Shown here one piece after another: positions 7,177 to 22,079 of a stretch of 64,000 bases of DNA (positions are counted from its first letter, which is position 1; every line of letters starts with the position of its first letter). The notes under the pieces are model-generated. The model was not told the DNA's origin. It saw nothing but the letters and a program-made list of their open reading frames with translations, and made no database searches. The stretch comes from CAVSNH01 sp963729275 (GTDB taxonomy: Bacteria; Actinomycetota; Acidimicrobiia; Acidimicrobiales; RAAP-2). Location of the stretch: the NCBI GenBank assembly GCA_963729275.1, contig CAVSNH010000013.1:806001-870000 (forward strand), read 5' to 3'. The position numbers were made by a program, and so were the translations under genes.

Positions 7177-7997
7177 GACTCCTCCTCCTCCTCCGTCGCC
7201 GGCTCGTCGGACCCGGCGTCGTCGTCGGTGTCGTCGTCCGCCGTGTCGTCGTCCGCCCCGGAATCGGTCTCGGTCTCGGTCGCCGCCTCGGTTGTGGCCA
7301 CCGGGGTGGCCGTCCCCGGCAGCGTCTCGTCGGTGAACACGATCCAGTCGTTGACCAGCACCTCGTAGGCGGTGAGCTCGCCGGTGGTGATCGACCGCAC
7401 CTCTTGGAGGTTGGCGAAGGACCGCTCGGCGTAGCCGTCGCCGTCGCCGAGAACGAGGAGCACACGACCCGGGATCCCGAGGGCCTCGAGCACGGCGATG
7501 GCGTCCTTGGTCCGGGGCACGTCGAAGGACCAGGCGTCGATGACCACCACCCGACCAGAGACGGCCCGGTCGGACAGGGCCGAGTGCAAGGCCAGGCGCA
7601 CCATCTTCTTGGGCGTCTTCTGGGTGTAGGACCGCGGCTTGGGCCCGAGAGCCACGCCGCCCCCGATGAACTGCGGCGACCGAGTCGAGCCCTGCCGGGC
7701 CCGGCCCGTCCCCTTCTGCCGGTAGGGCTTGGCCCCGCCTCCCCTGACCTCGGCCCGTGTCTTCGTCGACTGGGTCCCAGCGCGGGCCGCGGCCAGCTGG
7801 GCCGTCACCACCTGGTGGAGGACGGCTCCGTTCGGCTCGATGCCGAAGATCTGGGGGTCGAGCTCGACCTCACCGAGCTCGGTGCCGTCCATCGAGCGCC
7901 GGGTGGCGATGCGGGTGACGGGCTCGGGGCGGGCCAGGCGCCGGGTGGCGGCCGGACCGGCGTCGGCCGTTTCGATCACGTCGGAGGTGGCCGTCAC
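7173..7997 (-). CDS. rplD: Ribosomal protein L4 with acidic C-terminal tail
   Basis: A 274-residue L4. The core includes the tunnel-loop region (AARAGTQSTKTRAEVRGGGAKPYRQKGTGRAR...) around residues 70-105. Residues 227-274 are an added acidic tail with repeats such as ADDDTADDDTDDDAG and a final EEEEE. A short N-terminal extension of about 25-30 residues precedes the first conserved segment. L4 lines the exit tunnel and in enterobacteria autoregulates the S10 operon by attenuation. The start is GTG at 7997, overlapping the rplC stop as GTGA. Confidence 0.95.
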   Translation of the reverse strand: MTATSDVIETADAGPAATRRLARPEPVTRIATRRSMDGTELGEVELDPQIFGIEPNGAVLHQVVTAQLAAARAGTQSTKTRAEVRGGGAKPYRQKGTGRARQGSTRSPQFIGGGVALGPKPRSYTQKTPKKMVRLALHSALSDRAVSGRVVVIDAWSFDVPRTKDAIAVLEALGIPGRVLLVLGDGDGYAERSFANLQEVRSITTGELTAYEVLVNDWIVFTDETLPGTATPVATTEAATETETDSGADDDTADDDTDDDAGSDEPATEEEEES

Positions 7998-8656
7998 GAG
8001 CTACCACCCCCTTTCACGAGGGGCGCCTTGACGGCGTCGCGCAGGACGACCATCCCGCCCCGGGGCCCGGGCACCGCCCCCTTGACCAAGATGATCTGGC
8101 GCTCGGGGTCGGACTGGACGATCTCGAGGTTGAGGGTGGTCACCTGCTGGGCCCCCATGCGGCCGGCCATCTTGGTTCCCTTGAACACCCGCGAGGGCGT
8201 GGCGCATGCCCCGATGGAGCCCGGCGCCCGGTGCATCTTGTGGTTGCCGTGGGAGGCGCCCTGGCCCTTGAAGTTGTGCCGCTTCATGGCGCCGGCGAAC
8301 CCCTTGCCCTTGGACACGGCGGTGGCGTCGACCAGCTCGCCGGCTTGCATGATCTCGGCGGTCAGCTCCTGGCCGACCTCGTAGGCCGACGTGTCGTCGA
8401 TCCGCAGCTCGACCAGGCGGCGGCCGGCATCGACGCCGGCCGCGTCGTAGTGGCCACGCTGGGGCTTGTTGAGGGTGGAGGACCGTCGGTGGCCCCAGGT
8501 CACCTGCAGGGCGTCGTAGCCTTCCTGCTCCCTGGTCTTCACCTGGACGACCCGGACGGGGGAGACGCGCAGGACCGTGACCGGCACCGACCGGTGCTGG
8601 TCGTCCCAGATCTGGGTCATCCCCACTTTCTCGCCCACGATCGCCTTGCTGGCCAC
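7994..8656 (-). CDS. rplC: Ribosomal protein L3
   Basis: A 220-residue L3 beginning VASKAIVGEKVGMTQIWDD. I choose the GTG at 8656 because the family N-terminus starts there and a GGAAGAGG-type ribosome-binding sequence precedes it; the frame is open for 75 more codons upstream, but those encode no L3-like sequence. The conserved loop GASHGNHKMHRAPGSIGACATPSRVFKGTKMAGR that reaches the peptidyl-transferase centre is present. A 328-nt spacer separates it from rpsJ, far longer than the usual gap in S10 operons. Confidence 0.95.
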   Translation of the reverse strand: MASKAIVGEKVGMTQIWDDQHRSVPVTVLRVSPVRVVQVKTREQEGYDALQVTWGHRRSSTLNKPQRGHYDAAGVDAGRRLVELRIDDTSAYEVGQELTAEIMQAGELVDATAVSKGKGFAGAMKRHNFKGQGASHGNHKMHRAPGSIGACATPSRVFKGTKMAGRMGAQQVTTLNLEIVQSDPERQIILVKGAVPGPRGGMVVLRDAVKAPLVKGGGSS

Positions 8657-8984
8657 TCGAGCCTCTTCCGTCTCTTTCCGTGCGTCACGCTTGTCGTTGC
8701 TCGGGCCGGGCGCTGGTGCGCGCCGACCCCTCTCCTTCGTCCTGCCCTGGATGCGACCGCCGGAGCGGTGCGCTCTCCCGTGCCAATCCGGCTGGCACGC
8801 AGACGCTCCGCCCGGACGAACCGAGCGGAGCGCTCGCCTGTTGCGGTCCGGGGTCCCCGCGGCCTGCGGGCGCTCGGACACGTCTTGCTGTGTGGTGCTC
8901 TACGGGCCGACCCCCGCGCGAGCCGACCGATCACTATATACCGCCAGGCCGGAGCCCGAAAGCCGGGCCAGGGGAGCCCGGTGG
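8657..8984 (-). promoter_or_regulatory. Long structured spacer between rpsJ and rplC (candidate leader)
   Basis: This 328-nt stretch has no credible gene. Read on the minus strand, the rpsJ stop is followed by a GCCCG-AAAGC-CGGGC hairpin, then a TATATA sequence at about 8936-8940 in an otherwise GC-rich region, which could be a -10 element. Further down are two clean hairpins: GCTCCGC paired with GCGGAGC, and GTGCCA paired with TGGCAC around a 7-nt loop. The arrangement suggests a secondary promoter plus a folded leader for rplC-D-W-B. This is inference from base pairing only. Confidence 0.4.
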
Positions 8985-9311
8985 CTAGACGGTCTGGATC
9001 TTGATCTCGATGTCCACCCCCGCCGGCAGGTCGAGCCGCTGCAGCGAGTCGACCGTCTTCGGCGTGTGCTCCACGATGTCGACCAGCCGCTTGTGCACCC
9101 GCATCTCGAAGTGCTCGCGGCTGTCCTTGTACTTATGGGGCGAGCGCACCACGGTGTAGCGGTGCTTCTCGGTGGGCAGGGGCACGGGCCCGAGCACCTT
9201 GGCCTGTGTCCGACGAACCGTCTGGACGATCTTCTCCGTCGACTGGTCGAGGATCTCGTGGTCATAGGCCTTGAGCCGGATCCGGATCTTCTGGCTAGGG
9301 CCGTCGGCCAT
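8985..9311 (-). CDS. rpsJ: Ribosomal protein S10 (NusE)
   Basis: A 108-residue S10 with the conserved IRIRLKAYDHEILDQS opening, the GPVPLPTEKHRYTVVRSPHKYKDSREHFE loop, and IDIL-like C-terminal strand VDIEIKI. S10 also acts as NusE in transcription antitermination with NusB and NusG. The ATG at 9311 is preceded by an AGAGGA ribosome-binding sequence. It lies 50 nt after tuf, so the str and S10 operons may be read through. Confidence 0.97.
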   Translation of the reverse strand: MADGPSQKIRIRLKAYDHEILDQSTEKIVQTVRRTQAKVLGPVPLPTEKHRYTVVRSPHKYKDSREHFEMRVHKRLVDIVEHTPKTVDSLQRLDLPAGVDIEIKIQTV

Positions 9312-9361
9312 GTGTGGGGTTCCTCTCGCTGTCGGGTCGGTCGGTGGCGGTTCGGGTGCCG

Positions 9362-10549
<1,188 letters not shown>

Positions 10550-10708
10550 GGTCGGGGCGATGCTCCCTGGTCTCGGGCGGAACCCCCTCGGGCCCGCCAC
10601 GACGGCGGCCGATGGCCGTCGTCACTGTGTCTCTGTTGATTGTCTGGTGGTTGCGTCTGTGTCGGTTCTCGCTAGCGGACTGGCGCAGCCCGAGTGCTGG
10701 CCGTCCGC

Positions 10709-12805
10709 CTACTCCCCGCGCGCCTTGGCGATGATCTCCTTGGCGATCGACTCGGGAACCTCGCTGTAAGCATGGAACTGCATCGAGTACGTGGCCCGCC
10801 CCTGCGTGCGAGAACGCAGGTCGGTAGCGTAGCCGAACATGTCGGAGAGCGGTACCTGTGCTCGCACGATCTGGCTCGTCCCCCGCTGCTCCATCCCCTC
10901 GACCTTGCCCCGGCGGGCCGACAGGTCGCCGATCACGTCGCCCATGTAGTCCTCGGGGGTGATGACCTCGACGGCCATGACCGGCTCGAGGAGGACCGGG
11001 CTGGCCATGTTGGCGGCCTTCTTGAAGGCCATCGAGCCGGCGATCTTGAAGGCCATCTCCGAGGAGTCGACGTCGTGGAAGGACCCGTAGGTGAGGGTCA
11101 CCTTGATGTCGACGGTGGGATAGCCGGCCAGGACGCCCGAGGTCATCGACTCCCGGATGCCGGCATCGACCGAGGGGATGTACTCCCGGGGGATGACTCC
11201 ACCGGAGATCTTGTCCACGAACTCGTAGCCCTTGCCCGGGTTCGGCTCGAGGTCGATGACGACGTGCCCGTACTGGCCGCGGCCACCGGTCTGGCGGATG
11301 TGGCGGTACTCGACCTTCTCCACCTTCTTGCGAATGGTCTCACGGTAGGCCACCTGCGGCTTGCCCACGTTGGCGTCCACGCTGAACTCGCGCAGCATCC
11401 GGTCGACCAGGACCTCGAGGTGCAACTCGCCCATCCCGGAGATGACCGTCTGTCCCGTCTCCTCGTCCGTCGCCACCCGGAAGGTCGGGTCCTCCTCGGA
11501 CAGGGCGAAGAGGGCCTTGCCCAGCTTGTCCTGGTCCGCCTTGGTCTTGGGCTCGACGGCCACGTGGATGACGGGCTCGGGGAAGGTGAGCGACTCGAGG
11601 ACCACGGGGGAGCCCGGGTCGCACAGGGTGTCGCCGGTGGTGGTCTGCTTGAGGCCGACCACGGCCACGATGTCCCCGGCGAAGATGGCTTCGAGGTCCT
11701 CCCGCGTGTTGGCGTGCATCTGGAGGATGCGCCCGACCCGCTCCTTCCTGTCCTTCGTCGAGTTGAGCACGCCCGAGCCCTTGGTGAGGGTGCCCGAATA
11801 GACGCGCAGGTAGGTGAGCTTGCCCACATAGGGGTCGGTCATGATCTTGAAGGCCAGGGCGGCAAAGGGAGCGTCGTCCTCGGCCGGCCGCTCGACCACC
11901 TCGTCCTCCTTGCGGGGGAGATGGCCGGTGGTCGGCGGGATGTCGAGGGGACTCGGCAGGTAGTCGACCACCGCGTCGAGCAGGGGCTGAACGCCCTTGT
12001 TCTTGAAGGCCGACCCGCACAGGACGGGCACGGCGTGGCCGCCCAGGGTCACCGTGCGCAGTCCTCGCCGGAGGTCCTCGGCGGTGATCTCGTGGTCGTG
12101 GAGATACTTCTCGAGGATGGTGTCGTCGTGGGTGGAGACCACGTCGATGAGCTGGTGGCGCGCCCCCTCGGCCAACTCGGCCATCTCGGCGGGGATCTCC
12201 TCCTCGGTCCACTCCTCGCCCATCCCGTCTTCCCAGACGAGTGCCTTCATGGCGACGAGGTCGATGACGCCCTTGAAGCCCGACTCCACTCCGAGGGGCA
12301 GCTGGGTGACGGCGGGGAGGGCGTCGAGGCGGTTGCGGATCATCTGCACCGCTTGGTCGAAGTTCGCGCCGGTGCGGTCCATCTTGTTGATGAAGCAGAT
12401 GCGAGGGACGCCGTACTTGTCGGCTTGGCGCCACACCGTCTCGGTCTGGGGCTCGACGCCGGCCACGGCGTCGAAGACGGCGACGGCCCCGTCGAGCACT
12501 CGCAGCGATCGCTCGACCTCGACGGTGAAGTCGACGTGGCCCGGGGTGTCGATGATGTTGATGGTGGTGTCGTGCCACTGGGCGGTGGTGGCGGCCGAGG
12601 TGATGGTGATGCCGCGCTCTTGCTCCTGGACCATCCAGTCCATGGTGGCGGCGCCTTCGTGGACCTCGCCGATCTTGTAGTTCTTCCCCGTGTAATAGAG
12701 GATCCGCTCGGTCGTCGTGGTCTTGCCCGCGTCGATATGGGCCATGATCCCGATGTTGCGGGTCTTGTCCAGCGGGTGGTTTCTCTTGGCGGTGTCAACA
12801 GCCAT
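10709..12805 (-). CDS. fusA: Elongation factor G
   Basis: A 698-residue translocase. The GTPase signature AHIDAGKTTTTERIL lies at residues 19-33, GITITSAATT and the DTPGHVDFTVEVERSLRVLDG switch II region follow, and the NKMDR guanine-binding motif is at about 140. Domains II-V are complete, with the conserved domain IV segment near QTGGRGQYGHV. The ATG at 12805 is preceded by a long A/C-rich leader. Normal length for bacterial EF-G. Confidence 0.97.
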   Translation of the reverse strand: MAVDTAKRNHPLDKTRNIGIMAHIDAGKTTTTERILYYTGKNYKIGEVHEGAATMDWMVQEQERGITITSAATTAQWHDTTINIIDTPGHVDFTVEVERSLRVLDGAVAVFDAVAGVEPQTETVWRQADKYGVPRICFINKMDRTGANFDQAVQMIRNRLDALPAVTQLPLGVESGFKGVIDLVAMKALVWEDGMGEEWTEEEIPAEMAELAEGARHQLIDVVSTHDDTILEKYLHDHEITAEDLRRGLRTVTLGGHAVPVLCGSAFKNKGVQPLLDAVVDYLPSPLDIPPTTGHLPRKEDEVVERPAEDDAPFAALAFKIMTDPYVGKLTYLRVYSGTLTKGSGVLNSTKDRKERVGRILQMHANTREDLEAIFAGDIVAVVGLKQTTTGDTLCDPGSPVVLESLTFPEPVIHVAVEPKTKADQDKLGKALFALSEEDPTFRVATDEETGQTVISGMGELHLEVLVDRMLREFSVDANVGKPQVAYRETIRKKVEKVEYRHIRQTGGRGQYGHVVIDLEPNPGKGYEFVDKISGGVIPREYIPSVDAGIRESMTSGVLAGYPTVDIKVTLTYGSFHDVDSSEMAFKIAGSMAFKKAANMASPVLLEPVMAVEVITPEDYMGDVIGDLSARRGKVEGMEQRGTSQIVRAQVPLSDMFGYATDLRSRTQGRATYSMQFHAYSEVPESIAKEIIAKARGE

Positions 12806-13016
12806 CGTCGGTCAGCTCTTCAGTCGTGTTGGGTTCGTTGGGTTCGTTGTTGTTGGTTGGTCGTCTTGGCTTTGTGGCTCTCGTTGCTTCGTCGGTCTTC
12901 GTTGGTCGGCTCTTGAATTCTGTGTGCTGCGGTCCCGTTGCACGGGGATACCGGTGATCCGTCGCCCGTCCTCGGTAGGAGGGCACGCCGGCGCCCGCAG
13001 GGCGCCGCACCGCCGC
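12806..13016 (-). promoter_or_regulatory. rpsG-fusA spacer with A/C-rich, U-poor leader
   Basis: The 211 nt between rpsG and fusA contain no supported gene. On the minus strand, the 120 nt before the fusA ATG are rich in A and C (for example CCAACCAACAACAACGAACC) and almost free of U, in sharp contrast to the surrounding GC-rich coding DNA. Such a stretch would be an unpaired 5' leader or intercistronic ribosome-loading region. I see no clear promoter in it. Confidence 0.35.
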
Positions 13017-13487
13017 TTACCAGCGGTAGTGGGCGAAGGCTCGGTTGGACTCGGCCATCTTGTGCAGGTCCTCGCGGCGCTTGGCCGCCGCCCCGATGCC
13101 GTTGGCAGCGTCCCGAATTTCGTTGGACAGGCGTTCGGCCATCGTCTTCTCCCGGCGCTCTTTGGCGTAGCCGACCAGCCACCGGATGGAAAGGGTGGTG
13201 GCCCGGCGTGGTCGCACCTCGACGGGGACCTGGTAGGTGGCGCCGCCCACCCGGCGGGGCCGGACCTCGACTTCGGGGCGGGTGTTCTCCACGGCCTTCT
13301 TGAGCACCGACACCGGGTCGTTGCCCGTCTTCTCGCCCACGTCGGTCAGCGCGTCGTAGACGATCTGCTCGGCCAGCGTCCGCTTCCCCCGGCTCAGCAC
13401 CTTGTTGACCACCTGGGTCACCAACACGGAGTGGTACACCGGGTCGGGGAGCAGCTCCCGGCGTGCGGCCGGGCCCTTGCGCGGCAT
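13017..13487 (-). CDS. rpsG: Ribosomal protein S7
   Basis: A 156-residue S7 opening MPRKGPAARRELLPDPVYHS, with conserved RPEVEVRPRRVGGATYQVPVEV and the C-terminal NRAFAHYRW. S7 organises the 3' major domain of 16S rRNA and contacts the E site. Its ATG lies one base after the rpsL stop. Family-typical length. Confidence 0.97.
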   Translation of the reverse strand: MPRKGPAARRELLPDPVYHSVLVTQVVNKVLSRGKRTLAEQIVYDALTDVGEKTGNDPVSVLKKAVENTRPEVEVRPRRVGGATYQVPVEVRPRRATTLSIRWLVGYAKERREKTMAERLSNEIRDAANGIGAAAKRREDLHKMAESNRAFAHYRW

Positions 13488-13488
13488 C

Positions 13489-13860
13489 TCAGGACTCCTT
13501 CTTGGCGCCGTAACGGCTTCGGGCCTGATTGCGCTCCCGCACGCCGGAGGCGTCGAGGGTGCCGCGGATGACCTTGTAGCGAACGCCGGGAAGGTCCTTC
13601 ACCCGACCGCCGCGGACGAGGACGATCGAGTGCTCCTGGAGGTTGTGCCCCTCGCCGGGGATGTAGGCCGTGACCTCGAGACCGCTCGTCAGGCGGACTC
13701 GGGCTACCTTGCGCAGCGCCGAGTTGGGCTTCTTGGGTGTGTGGGTGTACACGCGGGTGCACACCCCCCGCCGCTGGGGCGCGCCTCGCAGCGCCGGGGT
13801 CTTCGACTTCGTCTGCTTGGTCGCCCGGCCCTTCCGGACCAGCTGCGAGATCGTGGGCAC
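13489..13860 (-). CDS. rpsL: Ribosomal protein S12
   Basis: A 123-residue S12 opening with the canonical PTISQLVRKGR after a GTG start at 13860; the frame is open 26 codons further upstream, but those are not S12-like. The decoding-site segment THTPKKPNSALRKVARVRL is intact, including the lysine of TPKKPN and the RLTSGLEV and KDLPGVRY regions linked to streptomycin response in other bacteria, all in the wild-type form. A 256-nt spacer separates it from rpoC. Confidence 0.96.
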   Translation of the reverse strand: MPTISQLVRKGRATKQTKSKTPALRGAPQRRGVCTRVYTHTPKKPNSALRKVARVRLTSGLEVTAYIPGEGHNLQEHSIVLVRGGRVKDLPGVRYKVIRGTLDASGVRERNQARSRYGAKKES

Positions 13861-14116
13861 GCGTTTCCTCTGGGATGAACTACGGGATGCTCGGCGCCTG
13901 GAGCGCTCGACCGAGAGGCCTGACACTCCGTGCACCACCGGTGATCCGGTTGCCAGGCTGGTCGGTGCGCAGGACTCACCGACACGGCGCCGGCCGCACG
14001 GCGGACCATGCTACGGCAACCCCCAGCTTACGGGCAAGGACGCCCACGTCGTGCGTACGGGCCGGCCGAGCCGGGAGGCCCGGCGCAGGCTCGGCGCCGC
14101 TCGTGAGCCCGGCTGC
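13861..14116 (-). other. rpoC-rpsL intergenic region
   Basis: This 256-nt gap separates the rpoBC unit from the str unit and presumably holds the rpoC 3' end and an rpsL promoter. I find no convincing hairpin followed by a U-run and no good -35/-10 pair, so neither a terminator nor a promoter is claimed. Confidence 0.3.
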
Positions 14117-18207
<4,091 letters not shown>

Positions 18208-18208
<1 letters not shown>

Positions 18209-21200
18209 CAGAATCCCCTTTCCGCGGCACGTCGGGCATCCTCCTCGTCCGAGCCACGCTCGGGCCGGCTGATGTCAATGCCGAGTTCTTCAGCGGTGCG
18301 GAAGACGTCCTCGTCGAGCTCCCGCATCTCGATCTCCTCCCCGCCCGGTGCCAGCACCTCGACGTCGAGGCACAGCGACTGCATCTCCTTGATGAGCACC
18401 TTGAAGCTCTCCGGGATGCCTGGCTCGGGGATATTCTCGCCCTTCACGATGGCCTCGTAGACCTTCACCCGGCCGAGCACGTCGTCCGACTTGATGGTCA
18501 GCAGCTCCTGGAGGGCGTAGGCGGCGCCGAAGGCCTCGAGGGCCCAGACCTCCATCTCCCCGAAACGCTGGCCGCCGAACTGGGCCTTGCCGCCCAAGGG
18601 CTGCTGGGTGATCATCGAGTAAGGCCCGGTGGAGCGGGCGTGGATCTTGTCGTCCACCAGGTGGTGGAGCTTCATGATGTAGACGTAGCCCACCGACACC
18701 GGATTGTCGTAGCGCTCACCCGTCCGCCCATTCCAGAGGACGGCCTTGCCGTCGTCGGACACCTGGACGGTGCCGTCGACGCCGTCCGGATTGAGCTTGC
18801 GGAATAGCTCCTTGATGGTCGGGTGGCGCCCGGCGTCCTTCGTCTCGTCCCAGTGGGCCCCGTCGAAGACCGGGGTGGACACCCACACGGCCGGGTCGGT
18901 GCGCGGCCGGGTCTTCGTCTCGGTACCGGTGACCGGAGCTCGGCTGGTGCCGTTTTCGGAGTCACCCTCCCACCCCCAGCGGGCGGCGTAGCCGAGATGG
19001 GACTCGAGCACCTGGCCCACGTTCATCCGGCTGGGCACGCCCAGGGGGTTCAGGATGATGTCGACCGGGGTGCCGTCGGCCAGGAAGGGCATGTCCTCCA
19101 CGGGGAGGATCTTCGAGATCACGCCCTTGTTGCCGTGGCGACCGGCCAGCTTGTCGCCCTCGGAGATCTTGCGCTTCTGGGCCACGTAGACGCGGACCAG
19201 CTGCTCGACCCCGGGGGGCAGCTCGTGTTGATCGTCGCGGGAGAAGACCCGCACGTCGATGACCGTTCCCTGCTCACCGTGGGGGACCTTGAGGGAGGTG
19301 TCGCGCACCTCACGGGCCTTCTCGCCGAAGATGGCCCGGAGCAGCCGCTCCTCGGGCGTCTGCTCGGTCTCGCCCTTCGGGGTGACCTTGCCGACCAGCA
19401 CGTCGCCCGCTCCGACTTCGGCCCCGATGCGGATGATGCCCCGCTCGTCGAGGTCGGCCAGGATCTCCTCCGACAGGTTGGGGATGTCGCGGGTGATCTC
19501 CTCGGCACCCAGCTTGGTGTCGCGGGCGTCGACCTCGTGCTCCTCGATGTGGATGGAGGTGAGGACGTCGTCCTTCACCAGTCGCTCGGAGAGGATGATG
19601 GCGTCCTCGTAATTGAAGCCCTCCCAGGGCATGAAGGCGACGAGCAGGTTCTTGCCCAGGGCCAACTCGCCGTTGTGGGTGGCCGGCCCGTCGGCCAGCA
19701 CGTCACCCTTCGTCACCTTCTGGCCCTCTTCCACGATGGCCTTCTGGTTGATGGCCGTGTTCTGGTTCGAGCGGCGGAACTTGGCCAGTCGGTACACCTT
19801 GGTCCCGAGGACCCTTCCCGCCTCGTCCTTGACCCCGGCCCGGTACTCCACGGTGATCTGGTCGCCGGAGAGATCGGTGATGGTGCCCTCCCCTTCCGAG
19901 AGGATCACGTCGCCGGCATCGCGGGCCGCCCTGGCCTCGACTCCGGTCCCGATATACGGGGCCTCGGGCACGATGAGCGGCACGGCCTGCTTCTGCATGT
20001 TGGCGCCCATGAGGGCCCGGTTGGCGTCGTCGTGCTCGACGAAGGGGATGAGCGCGGTCGACACCGACACGATCTGCTTGGGGGAGACGTCCATGAGGTC
20101 GACCTCGGCGGGAGAGACGAAGTCGATCTCCGAGGTGGTGCCATAGGAAGTCGTGGCCACCCCCACCCGGACGCCGGTGCCCTGTGGGCCGCGCCGGACG
20201 AGCACCTTCTCTTCCGTGAAGCGGCCGTTGTCGTCCAGGGCGGCCGAAGCCTGGGCGATGACGTGCTCCTCCTCCTCGTCGGCAGCCAGATAGAGGACCT
20301 CCTTGCTCACCTTGCCGTCGGCCACCTTGCGGTACGGGGTCTCGATGAACCCGTACTCGTTGACCCGGGCGTACGTGGCGAGGGACCCGATGAGGCCGAT
20401 GTTCGGGCCCTCGGGCGTCTCGATCGGGCACATGCGGCCGTAGTGGGAGGTGTGCACGTCACGGACTTCGAAGCCGGCCCGCTCGCGGGAGAGGCCGCCC
20501 GGCCCGAGGGCCGACAGACGGCGCTTGTGGGCCAGCCCCGACAGCGGGTTGTTCTGGTCCATGAACTGGCTCAGCTGGCTGGTCCCGAAGAATTCCTTGA
20601 CGGCGGCCACCACCGGCCGGATGTTGATGAGCGTCTGGGGCGTGATGGCCTCGACGTCCTGGGTGGTCATGCGCTCGCGCACCACCCGCTCCATGCGGGA
20701 CAGGCCCACCCGGACCTGGTTCTGGATCAGCTCGCCGACCGAGCGGATGCGGCGGTTGGCGAAATGGTCCTGGTCGTCGATGCGGTAGGCCGACTCGCCG
20801 TCGGCCATGTGCTTGGCCAGATGCAGCATGTACGTGGCCGAAGCCAGGATCTCCGAGGGGCTGAGCACCCCCTGGTTGGGCCGTGGGCGTTCGAGATCGA
20901 TGTTGAACAGCTCAGAGATGCGCTCGATCTCGGGGCCGAGCTTGCGGTTGAGCTTGTAGCGGCCGACCCGGGTGAGGTCGTAACGCTTCGGGTTGAAGAA
21001 GGCGTTCTCGAAGTACTGACGGGCGGCCTCCACCGACAGCGGCTCGCCGGGGCGGGCCCGCTTGTAGATCTCGAGCAGGGCCTCCTCCCGGGTGGGGGCC
21101 AGGCTCTGCTCCTTCTCCCATTGGCCTTCGAGGAAGTCGAAGTGCCGGACGAAGCGCTCGAGAAAGGCGTCCTCGCCGTAGCCGAGGGCGCGCAGCAGAA

Positions 21201-21789
21201 CGAAGAGCGAGAGCCGGCGCTTGCGGGCCACCCTGGCCCCGGCCGTCACGTCCTTCGAGGGCTTGGCCTCCACGTCGAACTCGATCCACTCGCCGCGGTA
21301 GGGATGGATGGTGCCGGTGAAGACGGTCTTGGCATCACGACCGGGCTGGAAGATGACCCCCGGGGAGCGGACGAGCTGGGAGACGACCACCCGCTCGGTG
21401 CCGTTGACGATGAAGGTCCCCTTGTCCGTCATCACCGGAAAGTCCCCCATGAAGACTGTCTGCTCTTTGATCTCGCCCGTCTGCGCGTTCATGAACCGGG
21501 CCCGCACGAACACCGGCGCGGCGTAGGTCATGTCCTTCTCTTTGCACTCCTCCACCGAGAACTTGGGGGGCGGGCGAAGGTCGGGGTCGGTGGGATCGAA
21601 CTCGAGTTCGAGGCTCAGCTGACCGGTGAAGTCCTCGATGGGGCTGATGTCGCCGAACGTCTCGGCCAGCCCGCGGTCGAGAAACCACTGGAACGAATCG
21701 CGCTGAATGGCCACCAGATCAGGTAGCGGCAGCGCCTCGTCGAGGTTGGCGAATGAAAAACGTTCCGGGCTGTTGGACCGAGGGGACAA
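18208..21789 (-). CDS. rpoB: RNA polymerase beta subunit
   Basis: I place the start at the TTG at 21789 because a strong GGGAGGAG sequence lies 7 nt before it; an alternative TTG at 21825 has no ribosome-binding site. This gives 1193 residues. The rifampicin region reads SQLSQFMDQNNPLSGLAHKRRLSALG at about residues 400-430, with the key Asp, His and Ser (516, 526, 531 in E. coli numbering) unchanged; the residue before the His is Ala rather than the usual Thr. The flap and C-terminal GGKAQFGGQRFGEMEVWALEAFGA regions are intact. Confidence 0.96.
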
Positions 21790-22050
21790 CGGCCTACTCC
21801 TCCCGATAGCGGGCCAGTGGGGCAAAGACGGGACTGCGGTGTTGCGGGTACTGCGGGTGATACGAGGACTGTGGGTACTGCGTGGAACTTCGAAGACGAC
21901 TGAGCGTCAAAGAGCGCCTGCGGAGGGCGCTTCGTCGAGCCCGCAGGGGTCGACGACTTCCGCCGAAGATGTCGAAAAGTAGGTCGGAGGGCGCGTCAAA
22001 TCAGCCGAAACGGCAGAAGTGAGCGACTGGGCTGGGCACGGCAACCAACA

Positions 22051-22079
22051 ATCATAACCGGAAGCGCCATCCAATACAA
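22051..22079 (-). promoter_or_regulatory. Candidate sigma-70-type promoter upstream of rpoB
   Basis: On the minus strand TTGTAT is followed, 17 nt later, by TATGAT (5 of 6 to the -10 consensus). It is AT-rich relative to its surroundings and correctly oriented, with a predicted start about 255 nt before the rpoB TTG. It would let rpoBC be transcribed separately from rplJL. Confidence 0.45.

Noticed and set aside
8882..8984. A rho-independent terminator after rpsJ
   Set aside because: The short GCCCG/CGGGC hairpin has no U-run and the operon order implies readthrough; kept only as part of the spacer description.
10694..12916. A 740-codon plus-strand frame opposite fusA and a 967-codon frame opposite rpoB (18823-21726)
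   Set aside because: Same GC-bias effect; no domains, no ribosome-binding sites, and they overlap essential genes fully.
12795..13010. A 71-codon frame in the fusA leader
   Set aside because: Composition reflects the A/C-rich leader; no binding site and no conserved motif.
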